From Pseudomonas sp. FP2309 (GTDB taxonomy: Bacteria > Pseudomonadota > Gammaproteobacteria > Pseudomonadales > Pseudomonadaceae), in the NCBI RefSeq assembly GCF_030687575.1, contig NZ_CP117439.1, forward strand, positions 3,339,501-3,403,500: a DNA stretch of 64,000 nt, read 5' to 3'. The notes under the pieces were generated by a model. The model did not search any database and was not told the DNA's origin. It saw only the letters and a program-made list of their open reading frames with translations. This document shows positions 28,591 to 39,465 of the stretch, one piece after another; positions within the stretch are counted from its first letter, which is position 1, and each line of letters opens with the position of its first letter. The translations under genes were made by a program, and so were the position numbers.

Positions 28591-29954
28591 CGCGCCGGCA
28601 AACGCAGGTGCACCCGCAGACCCTGGCCGGTATTTTCCGCCCACAGGCTGCCGTCCTGACGCTGCACGGCGTTGCGTGCAATGCTCAGGCCCAGCCCAAA
28701 GCCGCCATCGCCAGGCCGCGAGCCATCCAAGCGGGTAAATGGCGCAAAGATACGCTCCAGGTCCTCCTCGTCGATGCCCCCGCCCTGATCCTCCAGCCAC
28801 ATGTGCCAGAACTCACCATCGCGTCGCCCATCGAGGCACACCACTCCGTCCTGCGGAGAATGGCGGATCGCATTGCGCAGGATATTTTCCAGCGCCTGGG
28901 CCAGTGCATTCAGGTTACCCCGCACCCAACAATCAGCCGGCAACAGGCAAGGCAGGCGCGACGCCGGCCAGCCACTCTCAAAACAGGCGTTCTCGCGCAG
29001 CATGTCCCAGAGCGCTTGTACCTGAATATCCTCTTGGGCCAGGGGCGCCCGTTCGGTGTCCAGCCAAGCCAATTGCAGGCTGTCTTCCACCAGGCGTTGC
29101 ATGGCGTCGATCTCTCGACCCAGCCGTTCACGCAGACGCGTCAAGTCCTGCTCACTGTCACAGGCCACGCGCAGACGGCTCAACGGCGTGCGCAATTCAT
29201 GGGACATGTCTCGCAGCAACTGCTGCTGCAACACCACCGTGCCCTGCAGGCGCTCGGACATATGGTCAAACGCGCGCCCCAACTCACCCAATTCATCCTG
29301 GCGGCTGGTGGCGTCATGGGACAACCGCGTATTCAACTGATCGGCGCGCCAGGCATTGGCCTGCTCGCGCAACTGGTTGAGGGGCATGATCAACAACCGA
29401 TACAGGCCAATGCACAACAATAAGGTAAACAGGCCGGGGATCACGCCGCGGGTCACTACCCGCCAGAACACTTGGTAGCGACCCGGCATAAAGCGCTGCG
29501 GCAACTCGATCACCAACGAACCGGCGCCCGGCTCGGCCGGAAAGGGGATCTTCAACCACGGCAAGCCCTTCACATGCCGACTGACGGGCCAATCCAGGCC
29601 ACGCAAAAACGTCAGACGCTGGCTTTCGGTATCGGTCAGCGGGTAGCTGCTCAACGACTGCAAATCATTGCCGATCACACCAATCCACGTGCTTTCTTGT
29701 TTGCCCATTGCCTGCAACCACTCATCCACGCCTGCGGGGCCGTCGCGATTCCAGGCCTGTTCGGCGCCAACCGCGTAACCACTCAAGGTCATCCTGGCCT
29801 CGTCGGACAGGTACGCGTTCTTCTGTTCCATGTAGCGGCCCCACGACCAACTGAGCCAGATCATCAGCAAACAGAAGGCGATCAGCAGGCAGGCCAGCTT
29901 CCAGAATAACGAATGCCTGCCCGGCAACCGTTTCAGCAATGCCTCAAAGCCCAT
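28587..29954 (-). CDS. sensor histidine kinase (PirS/PfeS-like by context)
   Basis: This gene encodes a 455-residue membrane kinase. A first membrane segment (about 18-38), a periplasmic region (about 40-160) and a second membrane segment (about 163-183) precede HAMP. The HisKA box is MSHELRTPLSRLRVA, with the phospho-His near residue 250. The HATPase motifs are NILRNAIRHSP, DQGGGI and GGFGLGLSIA. The start overlaps the response regulator gene by 11 bp. In P. aeruginosa the pair next to gacS is pirRS (ferric-enterobactin uptake). The same position here suggests a homologous pair, but no pirA receptor gene is present, so the target is open. Confidence 0.9.
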   Translation of the reverse strand: MGFEALLKRLPGRHSLFWKLACLLIAFCLLMIWLSWSWGRYMEQKNAYLSDEARMTLSGYAVGAEQAWNRDGPAGVDEWLQAMGKQESTWIGVIGNDLQSLSSYPLTDTESQRLTFLRGLDWPVSRHVKGLPWLKIPFPAEPGAGSLVIELPQRFMPGRYQVFWRVVTRGVIPGLFTLLLCIGLYRLLIMPLNQLREQANAWRADQLNTRLSHDATSRQDELGELGRAFDHMSERLQGTVVLQQQLLRDMSHELRTPLSRLRVACDSEQDLTRLRERLGREIDAMQRLVEDSLQLAWLDTERAPLAQEDIQVQALWDMLRENACFESGWPASRLPCLLPADCWVRGNLNALAQALENILRNAIRHSPQDGVVCLDGRRDGEFWHMWLEDQGGGIDEEDLERIFAPFTRLDGSRPGDGGFGLGLSIARNAVQRQDGSLWAENTGQGLRVHLRLPAR

Positions 29955-30672
29955 GGTCGTGACCGCTCAACACATAGCCCCTGCCCCACACCGTGCGCAC
30001 TTCGCGCTCGCTGTAACCGATGGCCTTGAGCTTGCGGCGGATCTGGCTGATATGCATGTCGAGGCTGCGGTCGTGAGGTGCATAACCGCGTTGCAGCACG
30101 TGCTGATAAAGGAAGGCTTTGCTGAGCACCTCGTCACCATTGCGGTGCAGGGTTTCCAGCAGACGATATTCACTGCGCGTCAGGCCGGCCCAATGCTCCA
30201 GATAGAACACATCACACAATTCATCGTCGAAGCGCAGGCTACGCACATCGTCACGCACAGGCGCCAGGGCCTGCGACGGCCGCTGATCCAGCGCCACCCG
30301 GCGCAGGATGGCCTCGATACGCACGCGCAACTCGACCATGCTGAACGGTTTGGGCAGGTAGTCATCGGCCCCCAGGCGGAAGCCGCTGATGCGATCGGCT
30401 TCGGCGCCCAGGGCGGACATCAGGATCACCGGGATCGAATGACTGCGCCGCAAATGGGTGAGGACCGACAGCCCGTCCAGCCCCGGCAACAGGATATCCA
30501 TCAACACCACATCAAAGGGTTGCTCACGGGCCAACTCCAGGCCTTGCTGGCCGTTCTGGCACCATGTGACCTGAAAGCCAGAGCGCCCCAAATGCTCATG
30601 CACATACGCACCGAGCACGGGATCATCTTCAATCGTCAGGATACTGGGTAGGCCAACTGCTGCGGGATTCAT
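29944..30672 (-). CDS. OmpR-family response regulator (PirR/PfeR-like by context)
   Basis: This gene encodes a 242-residue regulator starting at the ATG at 30672 (MNPAAVGLPSILTIEDDP); the open frame extends to 30801 but adds no domain. The receiver domain (about 10-122) has acidic pocket residues EDD, the phospho-Asp in VLMDILLPGLDG, and a conserved Lys in LPKPF. A winged-helix output domain (about 145-240) ends in RTVWGRGYVL. It is co-transcribed with the overlapping kinase gene and divergent from gacS with about 200 bp between. Confidence 0.9.
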   Translation of the reverse strand: MNPAAVGLPSILTIEDDPVLGAYVHEHLGRSGFQVTWCQNGQQGLELAREQPFDVVLMDILLPGLDGLSVLTHLRRSHSIPVILMSALGAEADRISGFRLGADDYLPKPFSMVELRVRIEAILRRVALDQRPSQALAPVRDDVRSLRFDDELCDVFYLEHWAGLTRSEYRLLETLHRNGDEVLSKAFLYQHVLQRGYAPHDRSLDMHISQIRRKLKAIGYSEREVRTVWGRGYVLSGHDHGL

Positions 30673-30878
30673 TAGCGTCTGCAAGTCATTCTCAATCACG
30701 CGATTATTCAAGATTACCCCGCCACAGGCAATCGCCACCGCGCAATGAATGGCCCGAAGATTGCGCCCTGTCATTAATTTGCAAGATTGCGGGCCGCGCA
30801 AATGGCTACACTGCGCAGGTGGCGCGGGCCGGACGCCGGCGCGGAAGATTGATATCAGTGTGGTAGCAGGAGAGTGGC

Positions 30879-33632
30879 GTGCTTAGAAGAATGGGGATAA
30901 AAGGCCGCGTACTGTTGCTGACGTTATTGCCGACCAGCCTGATGGCGCTGCTGTTGGGGGGCTATTTCACCTGGATGCAACTCTCGGAGCTGCAGACTCA
31001 GTTGCTGCAGCGCGGCGAAATGATCGCCGAGCAACTAGCGCCCCTGGTGGCCCCGGCCCTGAGCAGCAAGAATACCGAGCTGCTGGAACGTGTAGCCACG
31101 CAATCCCTGGAACAGCCCGACGTGCGCGCCGTATCGTTCCTCGGGCCGGACCGCGCGACCCTCGCTCATGCCGGGCCGACGATGCTCAACCAACCGCCGG
31201 TGGGCAACAGTTCACACTTGTTGCAGCGCACCGGCAACGACGCAACCCGTTACCTGCTGCCGGTGTTTGGTCGCCATCGCAACCTGGCGGGCGACTTTAT
31301 TCCCGATGAAGCCGACCGGCTGCTGGGCTGGGTTGAAGTGGAGCTGTCCCACAACGGCATGTTGCTGCGTGGCTATCGCAGCCTGTTCGCGAGCCTGTTA
31401 CTGATTGCCATCGGCCTGATTTTTACTGCGGCCCTGGCGTTGCGCATCAGCCGCACGATCAACTCGCCGATTGGCCAAATCAAGCAAGCCGTGGCGCAAC
31501 TCAAGGACGGCAACCTGGAAACCCGCCTGCCACCGTTGGGCAGCCAGGAACTCGACCAACTCGCCTCAGGCATCAACCGCATGGCCGAAACCCTGCAAAA
31601 CGCCAGGGAAGAATTGCAACACAGCATCGATCAGGCCACCGAAGACGTGCGCCAGAACCTGGAAACCATCGAGATCCAGAACATTGAACTGGACCTGGCA
31701 CGCAAGGAGGCCCTGGAAGCGAGCCGCATCAAGTCGGAGTTCCTGGCCAACATGAGCCATGAAATCCGCACGCCGCTCAACGGTATCCTGGGCTTTACCC
31801 ACCTGCTGCAAAAAAGCGAACTCACCCCGCGCCAGCTCGACTACCTGGGCACCATCGAAAAATCCGCCGACAACCTGCTGGGCATCATTAACGAGATCCT
31901 CGACTTCTCGAAGATCGAGGCCGGCAAGCTGGTACTCGACAGCATCCCCTTCAACCTGCGCGACTTGCTGCAAGACACGCTGACTATCCTCGCCCCTGCG
32001 GCCCACGCCAAACAGCTGGAACTGGTGAGCCTGGTCTACCGCGACACCCCGCTGGCCTTGGTGGGCGACCCGCTGCGACTCAAGCAGATCCTCACCAACC
32101 TGATCAGCAATGCGATCAAGTTCACCCGCGAAGGCACCATCGTGGCGCGCGCGATGATCGAAGACGAGCAGGAAGACAGCGTGCAGTTGCGCATCAGCGT
32201 GCAGGACACCGGCATCGGCCTGTCCAGCCAGGACGTGCGTGCGTTGTTCCAGGCGTTCAGCCAGGCGGATAACTCGCTGTCGCGCCAGCCCGGCGGCACC
32301 GGGCTGGGCCTGGTGATCTCCAAGCGCCTGATCGAGCAGATGGGCGGTGAAATCGGCGTCGACAGCACACCGGGCGAAGGCTCCGAGTTCTGGATCAGCC
32401 TGAACCTGCCCAAGACCCGCGATGATGTCGAAGACTTGCCCTGCGCGCCGTTGCTGGGCCATCGCGTCGCCGTGCTGGAAAACCATGAGCTGGCGCGCCA
32501 GGCCCTGCAACACCAACTGGAAGACTGTGGCCTTGAAGTCACGCCGTTCAACACGCTGGAGAGCCTGACCAACGGCATCACCAGCGCCCATCAGACCGAA
32601 CAGGCGATCGACCTGGCGGTACTCGGCGTGACCGCCAACGACATACCGCCCGAGCGCCTCAACCAACATCTGTGGGATCTCGAACACCTGGGTTGCAAAG
32701 TGTTGGTACTGTGCCCGACCACCGAACAGATGCTGTTTAGCCAATCGGTACCCAACCCCAACAGCCAATTGCAGGCCAAGCCTGCGTGTACCCGCAAACT
32801 ACGCCGTGCACTGGCCGACCTGATCAGCCCGCGCCCATCACGCAACGAGCCGGGCGAGCCGTTGTCCAGCCGTGCCCCCCGGGTGCTGTGTGTCGACGAC
32901 AACCCGGCGAACCTGTTGCTGGTGCAGACTCTGCTGGAGGATATGGGCGCCAAAGTGCGTGCGGTAGAAAGCGGCTATGCGGCGGTCGACGCGGTAAAAC
33001 AGGAGACCTACGATCTGGTGTTAATGGACGTGCAAATGCCCGGCATGGACGGTCGCCAGAGCACCGAGGCGATTCGTCAATGGGAAAGCCAGCGCCATGG
33101 CACGCCATTGCCGGTGGTGGCTCTGACGGCCCACGCCATGGCCAACGAGAAACGTGCCTTGCTGCAAAGCGGCATGGACGACTACCTGACCAAACCCATC
33201 AGTGAGCGGCAATTGGCCCAGGTGGTGTTGAAGTGGACCGGCCTGGCCCTGCGTAACCAGGCACCGGAGCGCGTCACTGAAGGCCTTGGTCCAGGCGTAC
33301 AAGTGCCGGTGCTGGACCATGAAGAAGGTCTGCGCCTGGCCGCCGGCAAGGCTGATCTGGCCGCCGACATGCTCGCCATGTTGCTGGCCTCCCTGGAGGC
33401 CGACCGCCAGGCCATCAACGTTGCCCGCGATGCCAATGACAACATCGCCCTGATCGAGCGCGTGCACCGCCTGCATGGCGCCACGCGCTACTGTGGCGTG
33501 CCGCAATTGCGCGCAGCCTGCCAACGGGCGGAAACCCTGCTCAAGCAGGACGACGCCAAGGCGATGAACGCACTGGACGAACTGGAAATGGCCATCGCCC
33601 GGCTGGCCAGTGAAGCTCGGATCAGTGCCTGA
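30879..33632 (+). CDS. gacS: hybrid sensor histidine kinase GacS (BarA)
   Basis: This gene encodes a 917-residue tripartite kinase. A membrane segment (about 12-32), a periplasmic sensor (about 35-160) and a second membrane segment (about 168-188) precede HAMP (about 190-245). HisKA has MSHEIRTPLNGILGF (His near 294), and HATPase has TNLISNAIKFT and GGTGLGLVISK. Then come a receiver domain (about 670-790, LVLMDVQMPGMDG) and a C-terminal HPt (HRLHGATRYCG). It phosphorylates GacA to drive the Rsm small RNAs that control secondary metabolism and lifestyle. The start is GTG at 30879 with AGGAG six bases upstream; an ATG lies four codons on. The frame is intact, which matters because gacS is often mutated in laboratory isolates. 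Confidence 0.97.
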   Translation: MLRRMGIKGRVLLLTLLPTSLMALLLGGYFTWMQLSELQTQLLQRGEMIAEQLAPLVAPALSSKNTELLERVATQSLEQPDVRAVSFLGPDRATLAHAGPTMLNQPPVGNSSHLLQRTGNDATRYLLPVFGRHRNLAGDFIPDEADRLLGWVEVELSHNGMLLRGYRSLFASLLLIAIGLIFTAALALRISRTINSPIGQIKQAVAQLKDGNLETRLPPLGSQELDQLASGINRMAETLQNAREELQHSIDQATEDVRQNLETIEIQNIELDLARKEALEASRIKSEFLANMSHEIRTPLNGILGFTHLLQKSELTPRQLDYLGTIEKSADNLLGIINEILDFSKIEAGKLVLDSIPFNLRDLLQDTLTILAPAAHAKQLELVSLVYRDTPLALVGDPLRLKQILTNLISNAIKFTREGTIVARAMIEDEQEDSVQLRISVQDTGIGLSSQDVRALFQAFSQADNSLSRQPGGTGLGLVISKRLIEQMGGEIGVDSTPGEGSEFWISLNLPKTRDDVEDLPCAPLLGHRVAVLENHELARQALQHQLEDCGLEVTPFNTLESLTNGITSAHQTEQAIDLAVLGVTANDIPPERLNQHLWDLEHLGCKVLVLCPTTEQMLFSQSVPNPNSQLQAKPACTRKLRRALADLISPRPSRNEPGEPLSSRAPRVLCVDDNPANLLLVQTLLEDMGAKVRAVESGYAAVDAVKQETYDLVLMDVQMPGMDGRQSTEAIRQWESQRHGTPLPVVALTAHAMANEKRALLQSGMDDYLTKPISERQLAQVVLKWTGLALRNQAPERVTEGLGPGVQVPVLDHEEGLRLAAGKADLAADMLAMLLASLEADRQAINVARDANDNIALIERVHRLHGATRYCGVPQLRAACQRAETLLKQDDAKAMNALDELEMAIARLASEARISA

Positions 33633-33688
33633 GGCTTATGGAAACCGCGCCATAGGCGACTTCACCTAATCATTGCAGGGAGCTTTTA

Positions 33689-34678
33689 ATGCGCGTCATT
33701 CTTTTCAGCAGCCAAGCCTACGACCGTGACAGCTTCCTCGGCGAACCCTTGCCGCCGGGTCTGGAGCTGCAATTCCAGCCAGCCCGGCTCAACCTCGACA
33801 CGGTGGCCCTGGCCGAACACCACGAGGTGGTCTGCGCATTCATCAACGATGACCTCAGCGCAGCAGTGCTGGAGCACCTCGCCAATGGCGGCACGCGGCT
33901 GATCGCGCTGCGCTCGGCGGGCTACAACCACGTCGACCTGACCGCCGCCAAACGCCTGGGCCTGACCATCGTGCGGGTGCCCGCCTACTCACCCCATGCC
34001 GTGGCCGAACATGCGGTGGCGCTGATCCTGGCGCTCAACCGCCGCCTGCACCGCGCCTATAACCGCACCCGCGATGGCGACTTCAGCCTGCACGGCCTGA
34101 CCGGTTTCGACTTGGTGGGCAAGACCGTCGGTGTGGTCGGCACCGGCCAGATCGGCGCAACGTTCGCCAGGATCATGGCCGGCTTCGGCTGCACACTGCT
34201 GGCGTACGACCCCTTTCCCAACCCGCAGGTCCAGGCCCTGGGGGCGCGGTACGTGAGCCTGCCCGAGTTGCTGGCGCACGCGCAGATCATCAGCCTGCAC
34301 TGCCCGCTGACGGTCGACAGCAAGCACCTGATCAATGCCAGGTCCCTGGCGCAGATGCAGCCCGGTGCGATGCTGATCAACACCGGTCGCGGTGGCCTGG
34401 TGGACACCCCGGCGTTGATCGAAGCCCTCAAGGACGGCGGGCTCGGCTACCTGGGCCTGGACGTCTACGAGGAAGAAGCGCAGCTGTTCTTCGAGGACCG
34501 CTCCGACCTGCCCCTGCAAGACGACGTGCTCGCACGCCTGTTGACCTTCCCTAATGTGATCATCACCGCGCACCAGGCATTCCTGACCCGCGAGGCCCTG
34601 GCGGCGATTGCCGGTACCACCCTGGCCAACATCGCGGCCTGGGCCGATGGCCGTGCACAAAACCGCGTAGAGGGATGA
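33689..34678 (+). CDS. ldhA: D-lactate dehydrogenase (fermentative, NAD-dependent)
   Basis: This gene encodes a 329-residue 2-hydroxyacid dehydrogenase reducing pyruvate to D-lactate. The Rossmann motif is VGVVGTGQIGATFARI (about 146-161). The catalytic set comprises an Arg near 235 (INTGRGGLVD), a Glu near 264 and a His near 296 (TAHQAFLT), with the LdhA-type YEEEAQLFFED segment. The ATG at 33689 follows GGGAG. It lies 56 bp downstream of gacS in the same direction, as in P. aeruginosa. Co-transcription with gacS is possible but not shown. Confidence 0.95.
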   Translation: MRVILFSSQAYDRDSFLGEPLPPGLELQFQPARLNLDTVALAEHHEVVCAFINDDLSAAVLEHLANGGTRLIALRSAGYNHVDLTAAKRLGLTIVRVPAYSPHAVAEHAVALILALNRRLHRAYNRTRDGDFSLHGLTGFDLVGKTVGVVGTGQIGATFARIMAGFGCTLLAYDPFPNPQVQALGARYVSLPELLAHAQIISLHCPLTVDSKHLINARSLAQMQPGAMLINTGRGGLVDTPALIEALKDGGLGYLGLDVYEEEAQLFFEDRSDLPLQDDVLARLLTFPNVIITAHQAFLTREALAAIAGTTLANIAAWADGRAQNRVEG

Positions 34679-34749
34679 TCAGCGGTCATATACCAGGCTC
34701 ATGATCAGCAGGCACCCGTGATAGGATGCCGCGCCTATTTGGAGGATCC

Positions 34750-35190
34750 ATGGCCGAACACGATTTCCGCTTCAGCTTGCTGAGCCCGCAACACACCCTC
34801 ATCGAATGCCGCGCCCTGGTGCCGGGCCGTTACCAAGTCACTGGCAACGGTGGTTCGATCAAGCATGGCGATGTACTGATCGTCACCCTGCGCGGCAGTA
34901 AAACCCTGTCGATGCGCCTGACTGTCGAAGGGGACGCGCGCTATTCGATTCGCCCGGCAGGCCAATGGGTCGCCATGGCCCAAGGGCCAAAATTCGGCGA
35001 GTTGGAGATTCACACCTGGAAGGTCAACTGCGACAGCTGCGACACCGTGCTGGAGTTTGAATTCGCGGTGGAAACCAAGCTGACCAAAGAACCGCTGCAA
35101 CCGGCCGCCAACGCGCGCATCCAAGCGCTGGGCTGGGCTCGCGACGCCGACAAACACCGCTGCCCGAAATGCCAGCAGGCCGCGCAATGA
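34750..35190 (+). CDS. hypothetical protein with two CxxC pairs, possible zinc ribbon
   Basis: This gene encodes a 146-residue soluble protein starting at the ATG at 34750, directly after GGAGG. The N-terminal two-thirds looks mainly beta-stranded. Two Cys pairs, CDSC near residue 97 and CPKC near residue 140, could together bind zinc across a long loop. I do not recognise the family. Its stop overlaps the start of the META-domain lipoprotein gene by four bases (ATGA), so the two are translationally coupled. Confidence 0.7.
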   Translation: MAEHDFRFSLLSPQHTLIECRALVPGRYQVTGNGGSIKHGDVLIVTLRGSKTLSMRLTVEGDARYSIRPAGQWVAMAQGPKFGELEIHTWKVNCDSCDTVLEFEFAVETKLTKEPLQPAANARIQALGWARDADKHRCPKCQQAAQ

Positions 35191-35591
35191 AACGCCTGCT
35201 TCTGCTCGCCGCCGCCATGGCGGGCCTGAGCGGTTGCGCAGGGAATGCGGTCAAGCTCAAGCAGAATCACAGCTATGTGGTGGAGTGGATCGGTGAGCGG
35301 CCGTTGATGGATTACGCGCACCTGACCGTCACCCTCGGTGAGGATGGCCGCGCCTACGGCAACGGCGGCTGCAACCACTGGTTTGCGCCCTACACCCTGG
35401 ACGGCGACAAGCTCAGCTTCGGCAAGCTTGGCAGCACCCGCAAGCTGTGCGGCGAGGCCTTGATGGAACAGGAGCAACGTTTCTTCCAGGCTTTGCAGGG
35501 CGTGCAGCGCTGGGACATCTCACCCATCGAGCAGACGCGCTTCTGGCCCGCCGAGGGCAAGCCGATTCGCTTGTGGCTTGAAGAGGGCTGA
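35187..35591 (+). CDS. META domain (HslJ-like) lipoprotein
   Basis: This gene encodes a 134-residue lipoprotein. The signal peptide MKRLLLLAAAMAGLSGC gives a lipidated Cys17. The META/HslJ domain (about 35-130) has the typical GRAYGNGGCNHWFAPY motif and two conserved cysteines. HslJ-like proteins are envelope proteins linked to heat or novobiocin tolerance in E. coli; the role here is not known. Translation is coupled to the upstream CxxC protein. A REP-like hairpin follows 35 bases after the stop. Confidence 0.88.
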   Translation: MKRLLLLAAAMAGLSGCAGNAVKLKQNHSYVVEWIGERPLMDYAHLTVTLGEDGRAYGNGGCNHWFAPYTLDGDKLSFGKLGSTRKLCGEALMEQEQRFFQALQGVQRWDISPIEQTRFWPAEGKPIRLWLEEG

Positions 35592-35625
35592 TTCCAGATA
35601 TCTGCAGGTCATGAGATGCAAAGAC

Positions 35626-35647
35626 GGGAGCGGGCTTGCCCTCTCCC
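35626..35647. repeat. REP-like palindrome between two convergent genes
   Basis: The stem GGGAG-C-GGGC / GCCC-T-CTCCC has one internal mismatch and a TT loop, the typical form of Pseudomonas REP sequences. It sits between the META lipoprotein gene (plus) and the TlpA-like gene (minus) and may also attenuate read-through. Confidence 0.6.
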
Positions 35648-35670
35648 CCCTTTTGCTGAGGCAAATGACG

Positions 35671-36132
35671 CTAGCCGCGCAGAGCCTTGAGTTTGGCCAA
35701 CACCCCTTCCGCCGTCTGTTCACCCATCAACTGCTCACGCACCTTACCCTTGTCATCGATGATGTAAGTCACCGGCAAGGCTTCACTGCGTGGAATGTCA
35801 AAGATCCCCTCAGGGTTCTGCGCCAGCACGGTGAACTTGATCCCCAGCTTGTCGCTGGCGGCCTTGAGTTCTTCACCCTGTACGTTGTCGAAGTTGACCC
35901 CGAACACACCTACGTTCTGGGCCTTGAGCTGTTCGGCCAGAGCATTGAGCTCCGGGATTTCCGTGCGACACGGGCCACACCACTCAGCCCAGTAGTTGAC
36001 CACCAGCCATTGCTTGTCCAGGCGTTCGGCCGCGATTTTCTGGCCATATTGGTCAACGCCATAGTCATTGCCGCAGCCGCTGAGCAGCAGGGTTGTGATG
36101 ATCGCCAATGCACCGATCAGTCGACTTGTCAT
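35671..36132 (-). CDS. TlpA-family thioredoxin-like lipoprotein
   Basis: This gene encodes a 153-residue envelope disulfide protein. The signal peptide ends in the lipobox LLLSGC (Cys20). A thioredoxin-like domain (about 40-150) has the active site WAEWCGPCR and the cis-Pro region LPVTYIID. Such lipoproteins act as periplasmic thiol reductants or disulfide exchange factors. It is a single gene, divergent from the arsC-like gene and convergent with the META lipoprotein gene. The partner is unknown. Confidence 0.92.
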   Translation of the reverse strand: MTSRLIGALAIITTLLLSGCGNDYGVDQYGQKIAAERLDKQWLVVNYWAEWCGPCRTEIPELNALAEQLKAQNVGVFGVNFDNVQGEELKAASDKLGIKFTVLAQNPEGIFDIPRSEALPVTYIIDDKGKVREQLMGEQTAEGVLAKLKALRG

Positions 36133-36247
36133 GGGGTAATCCTTCGCAAAAATGAACGTTGGCTGCGACCTATCGCCTCTTACGGTTTAAGGACGGGGCG
36201 CCGCGCGGGTAGAATACCCGCCACCTTACGCAAGATGCGACCCGCAC

Positions 36248-37603
<1,356 letters not shown>

Positions 37604-37608
37604 GTGGC

Positions 37609-37626
37609 GAGCGAGCTTGCTCGCTC
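37609..37626. repeat. REP-like palindrome
   Basis: GAGCGAGC and GCTCGCTC form a perfect eight-base stem with a TT loop between two convergent genes. The core resembles the short REP sequences common in P. fluorescens genomes and the copy at 45498-45532. Confidence 0.6.
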
Positions 37627-37637
37627 CACCCCACAGA

Positions 37638-38309
37638 TCAGTGATTGACGGTGTACGCCAGCATCATCGACAACTGACACATCGGCCGCTCACTCTCTTC
37701 GTGCCACCGGTTGAACGCCGCCTGCACCGTGGCAAGGTCGCGCAGACTGGTCGGCGCTTTGTCGACGATCTTCTGCGCATTCAACGCCGCGACCACATCA
37801 TCGCTCGGCACAAACGTGTCCTTGCCCACCATGCGCAAAAAGCGCGGCGCCGACAGCCCGCCCAACTGGTGCCCGTGCTTGCTCAGATACTTCCAAAGAC
37901 CAACGATATCGGTCACCGGCCAGTCGGCGATAAACGCGCCAAAGCTGCCCTTCTCCTGAACAACATCCAACATCATTTGCGCATTGCGCGGCACGCTCTT
38001 GAGCTTGCCCAGGTGGCGGATGATGCGGGTGTCCTGCATCAAGCGCTCCAAATGTTCGGCGCCCATCAACACGACTTTTTCCGGATCGAAGCCGAAGAAC
38101 ACCTGCTCGAACGCCGGCCACTTGGCGTCGACCACGCTGTGCTTCAAGCCCGCACGGAATACCCGCAGGGCCAGGGTCGACAGGTAACGGTCATCACTGA
38201 TCTTGCGCAGTTGTGCCGGGGTCTTGGGGACAGGCAGGTGGGCGTCCAACTCGGCCGCTGAACCGAAGCGGTTCAGACAATATTCGTGCAGCCACTTGTA
38301 ATCGCGCAT
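37638..38309 (-). CDS. DNA-3-methyladenine glycosylase I family protein
   Basis: This gene encodes a 223-residue Tag-family glycosylase that removes 3-methyladenine from DNA. The N-terminal HhH-type fold shows RYLSTLALRVFRAGLKHSVVDAKWPAFEQVF (about 41-71), with the family pattern LTxxxxRAGL around the base pocket. VPSDDVVAALNAQKIV lies later. Zinc-binding Cys/His ligands of E. coli Tag are not obvious, so it may belong to a divergent branch. The ATG at 38309 follows AGGAGAG. It is a single gene. Confidence 0.82.
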   Translation of the reverse strand: MRDYKWLHEYCLNRFGSAAELDAHLPVPKTPAQLRKISDDRYLSTLALRVFRAGLKHSVVDAKWPAFEQVFFGFDPEKVVLMGAEHLERLMQDTRIIRHLGKLKSVPRNAQMMLDVVQEKGSFGAFIADWPVTDIVGLWKYLSKHGHQLGGLSAPRFLRMVGKDTFVPSDDVVAALNAQKIVDKAPTSLRDLATVQAAFNRWHEESERPMCQLSMMLAYTVNH

Positions 38310-38377
38310 GCCCTCTCCTGGGGGTAGAAAATCAAAACGGCGCCCATGAGCGCCGTGTTTCAGAGCGTTGAACAGCG

Positions 38378-39202
38378 TCAGAGGTTCACCACATTGACGA
38401 AACGCGAAGCGGCGCTCTCATCAATTTTCAGGCTGCTGAAGTCGAACAGGTTGCGGTCGGCCAACTGCGATGGAATCACGTTCTGCAGGCTGCGGAAGAT
38501 GCTTTCGGTGCGACCTGGAGTCTTGCGCTCCCAGTCCACCAGCATTTCCTTGACCACCTGGCGTTGCAGGTTTTCCTGGGAGCCGCACAGGTTGCACGGG
38601 ATGATCGGGAACTGCTTGAGGTCGGAGTAAGCCTGGATGTCCTTCTCGTTGCAATACGCCAGCGGCCGAATCACCACGTTGCGCCCGTCATCGGCACGCA
38701 GCTTGGGCGGCATGGCCTTGAGGGAGCCATTGAAGAACATATTGAGGAAAAAGGTCTCGACGATATCGTCGCGGTGATGCCCCAGGGCCATCTTGGTCGC
38801 ACCGATCTCATCGGCGAACGTATACAGCGTGCCACGGCGCAGGCGCGAGCACAGCGAGCAGGTGGTCTTGCCTTCCGGGATCAGTTCCTTGACCACCGAA
38901 TAGGTGTCTTTTTCGACAATGTGGTACTCCACGCCCAACGCTTTGAGATAGGCCGGAAGCACATGCTCGGGAAAGCCCGGTTGCTTCTGGTCCATGTTGA
39001 CCGCGACGATCTCGAATTTGATCGGCGCGACCTTTTGCAGGTGCAGCAGCACATCGAGCATTGTGTAGCTGTCTTTACCGCCGGAGAGGCAGACCATGAC
39101 CTTGTCGCCGTCCTCGATCATGTTGAAATCGGCGACTGCCTCACCGGCCAGGCGACGCAGGCGTTTTTGCAGTTTGTTCTGGTTGACGGTAAGAGTGCCC
39201 AT
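38378..39202 (-). CDS. ttcA: tRNA 2-thiocytidine(32) synthetase TtcA
   Basis: This 274-residue enzyme thiolates cytidine 32 of certain tRNAs. The ATP-binding PP-loop is [12 protein letters not shown] (about 34-45). The iron-sulfur cysteines appear as [10 protein letters not shown] (about 117-126) and a single Cys in CNLCGSQ (about 202-208). The length fits the family. It is monocistronic; a short GGCGC hairpin lies 20-40 bases after the stop. The window also holds tusDCBE and mnmA, the separate tRNA 2-thiouridine pathway. Confidence 0.95.
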   Translation of the reverse strand: MGTLTVNQNKLQKRLRRLAGEAVADFNMIEDGDKVMVCLSGGKDSYTMLDVLLHLQKVAPIKFEIVAVNMDQKQPGFPEHVLPAYLKALGVEYHIVEKDTYSVVKELIPEGKTTCSLCSRLRRGTLYTFADEIGATKMALGHHRDDIVETFFLNMFFNGSLKAMPPKLRADDGRNVVIRPLAYCNEKDIQAYSDLKQFPIIPCNLCGSQENLQRQVVKEMLVDWERKTPGRTESIFRSLQNVIPSQLADRNLFDFSSLKIDESAASRFVNVVNL

Positions 39203-39465
39203 GGCGCTTGGATCCGCTGAAGGTGTGTGACGAAAAGCCGGGTATTTTACGCAAAAAAACTGGCGAGAGCGCTAGCACTAAAAGACCCCGCCGCGATTAA
39301 CCCCAATGTTTACAGCGCAATTTGCTCTAAAGCCCTACAGTTTTTCCGGTCATCCCTTCCTATACTGCGACTAGAGGTCGCACACATCTATCCGGACCTT
39401 TGAGGCCATGTGGCCCGTGGGCGCTCCGCTGGGGGGCGATGGTAATAACGACAGGAGTGACTGGC

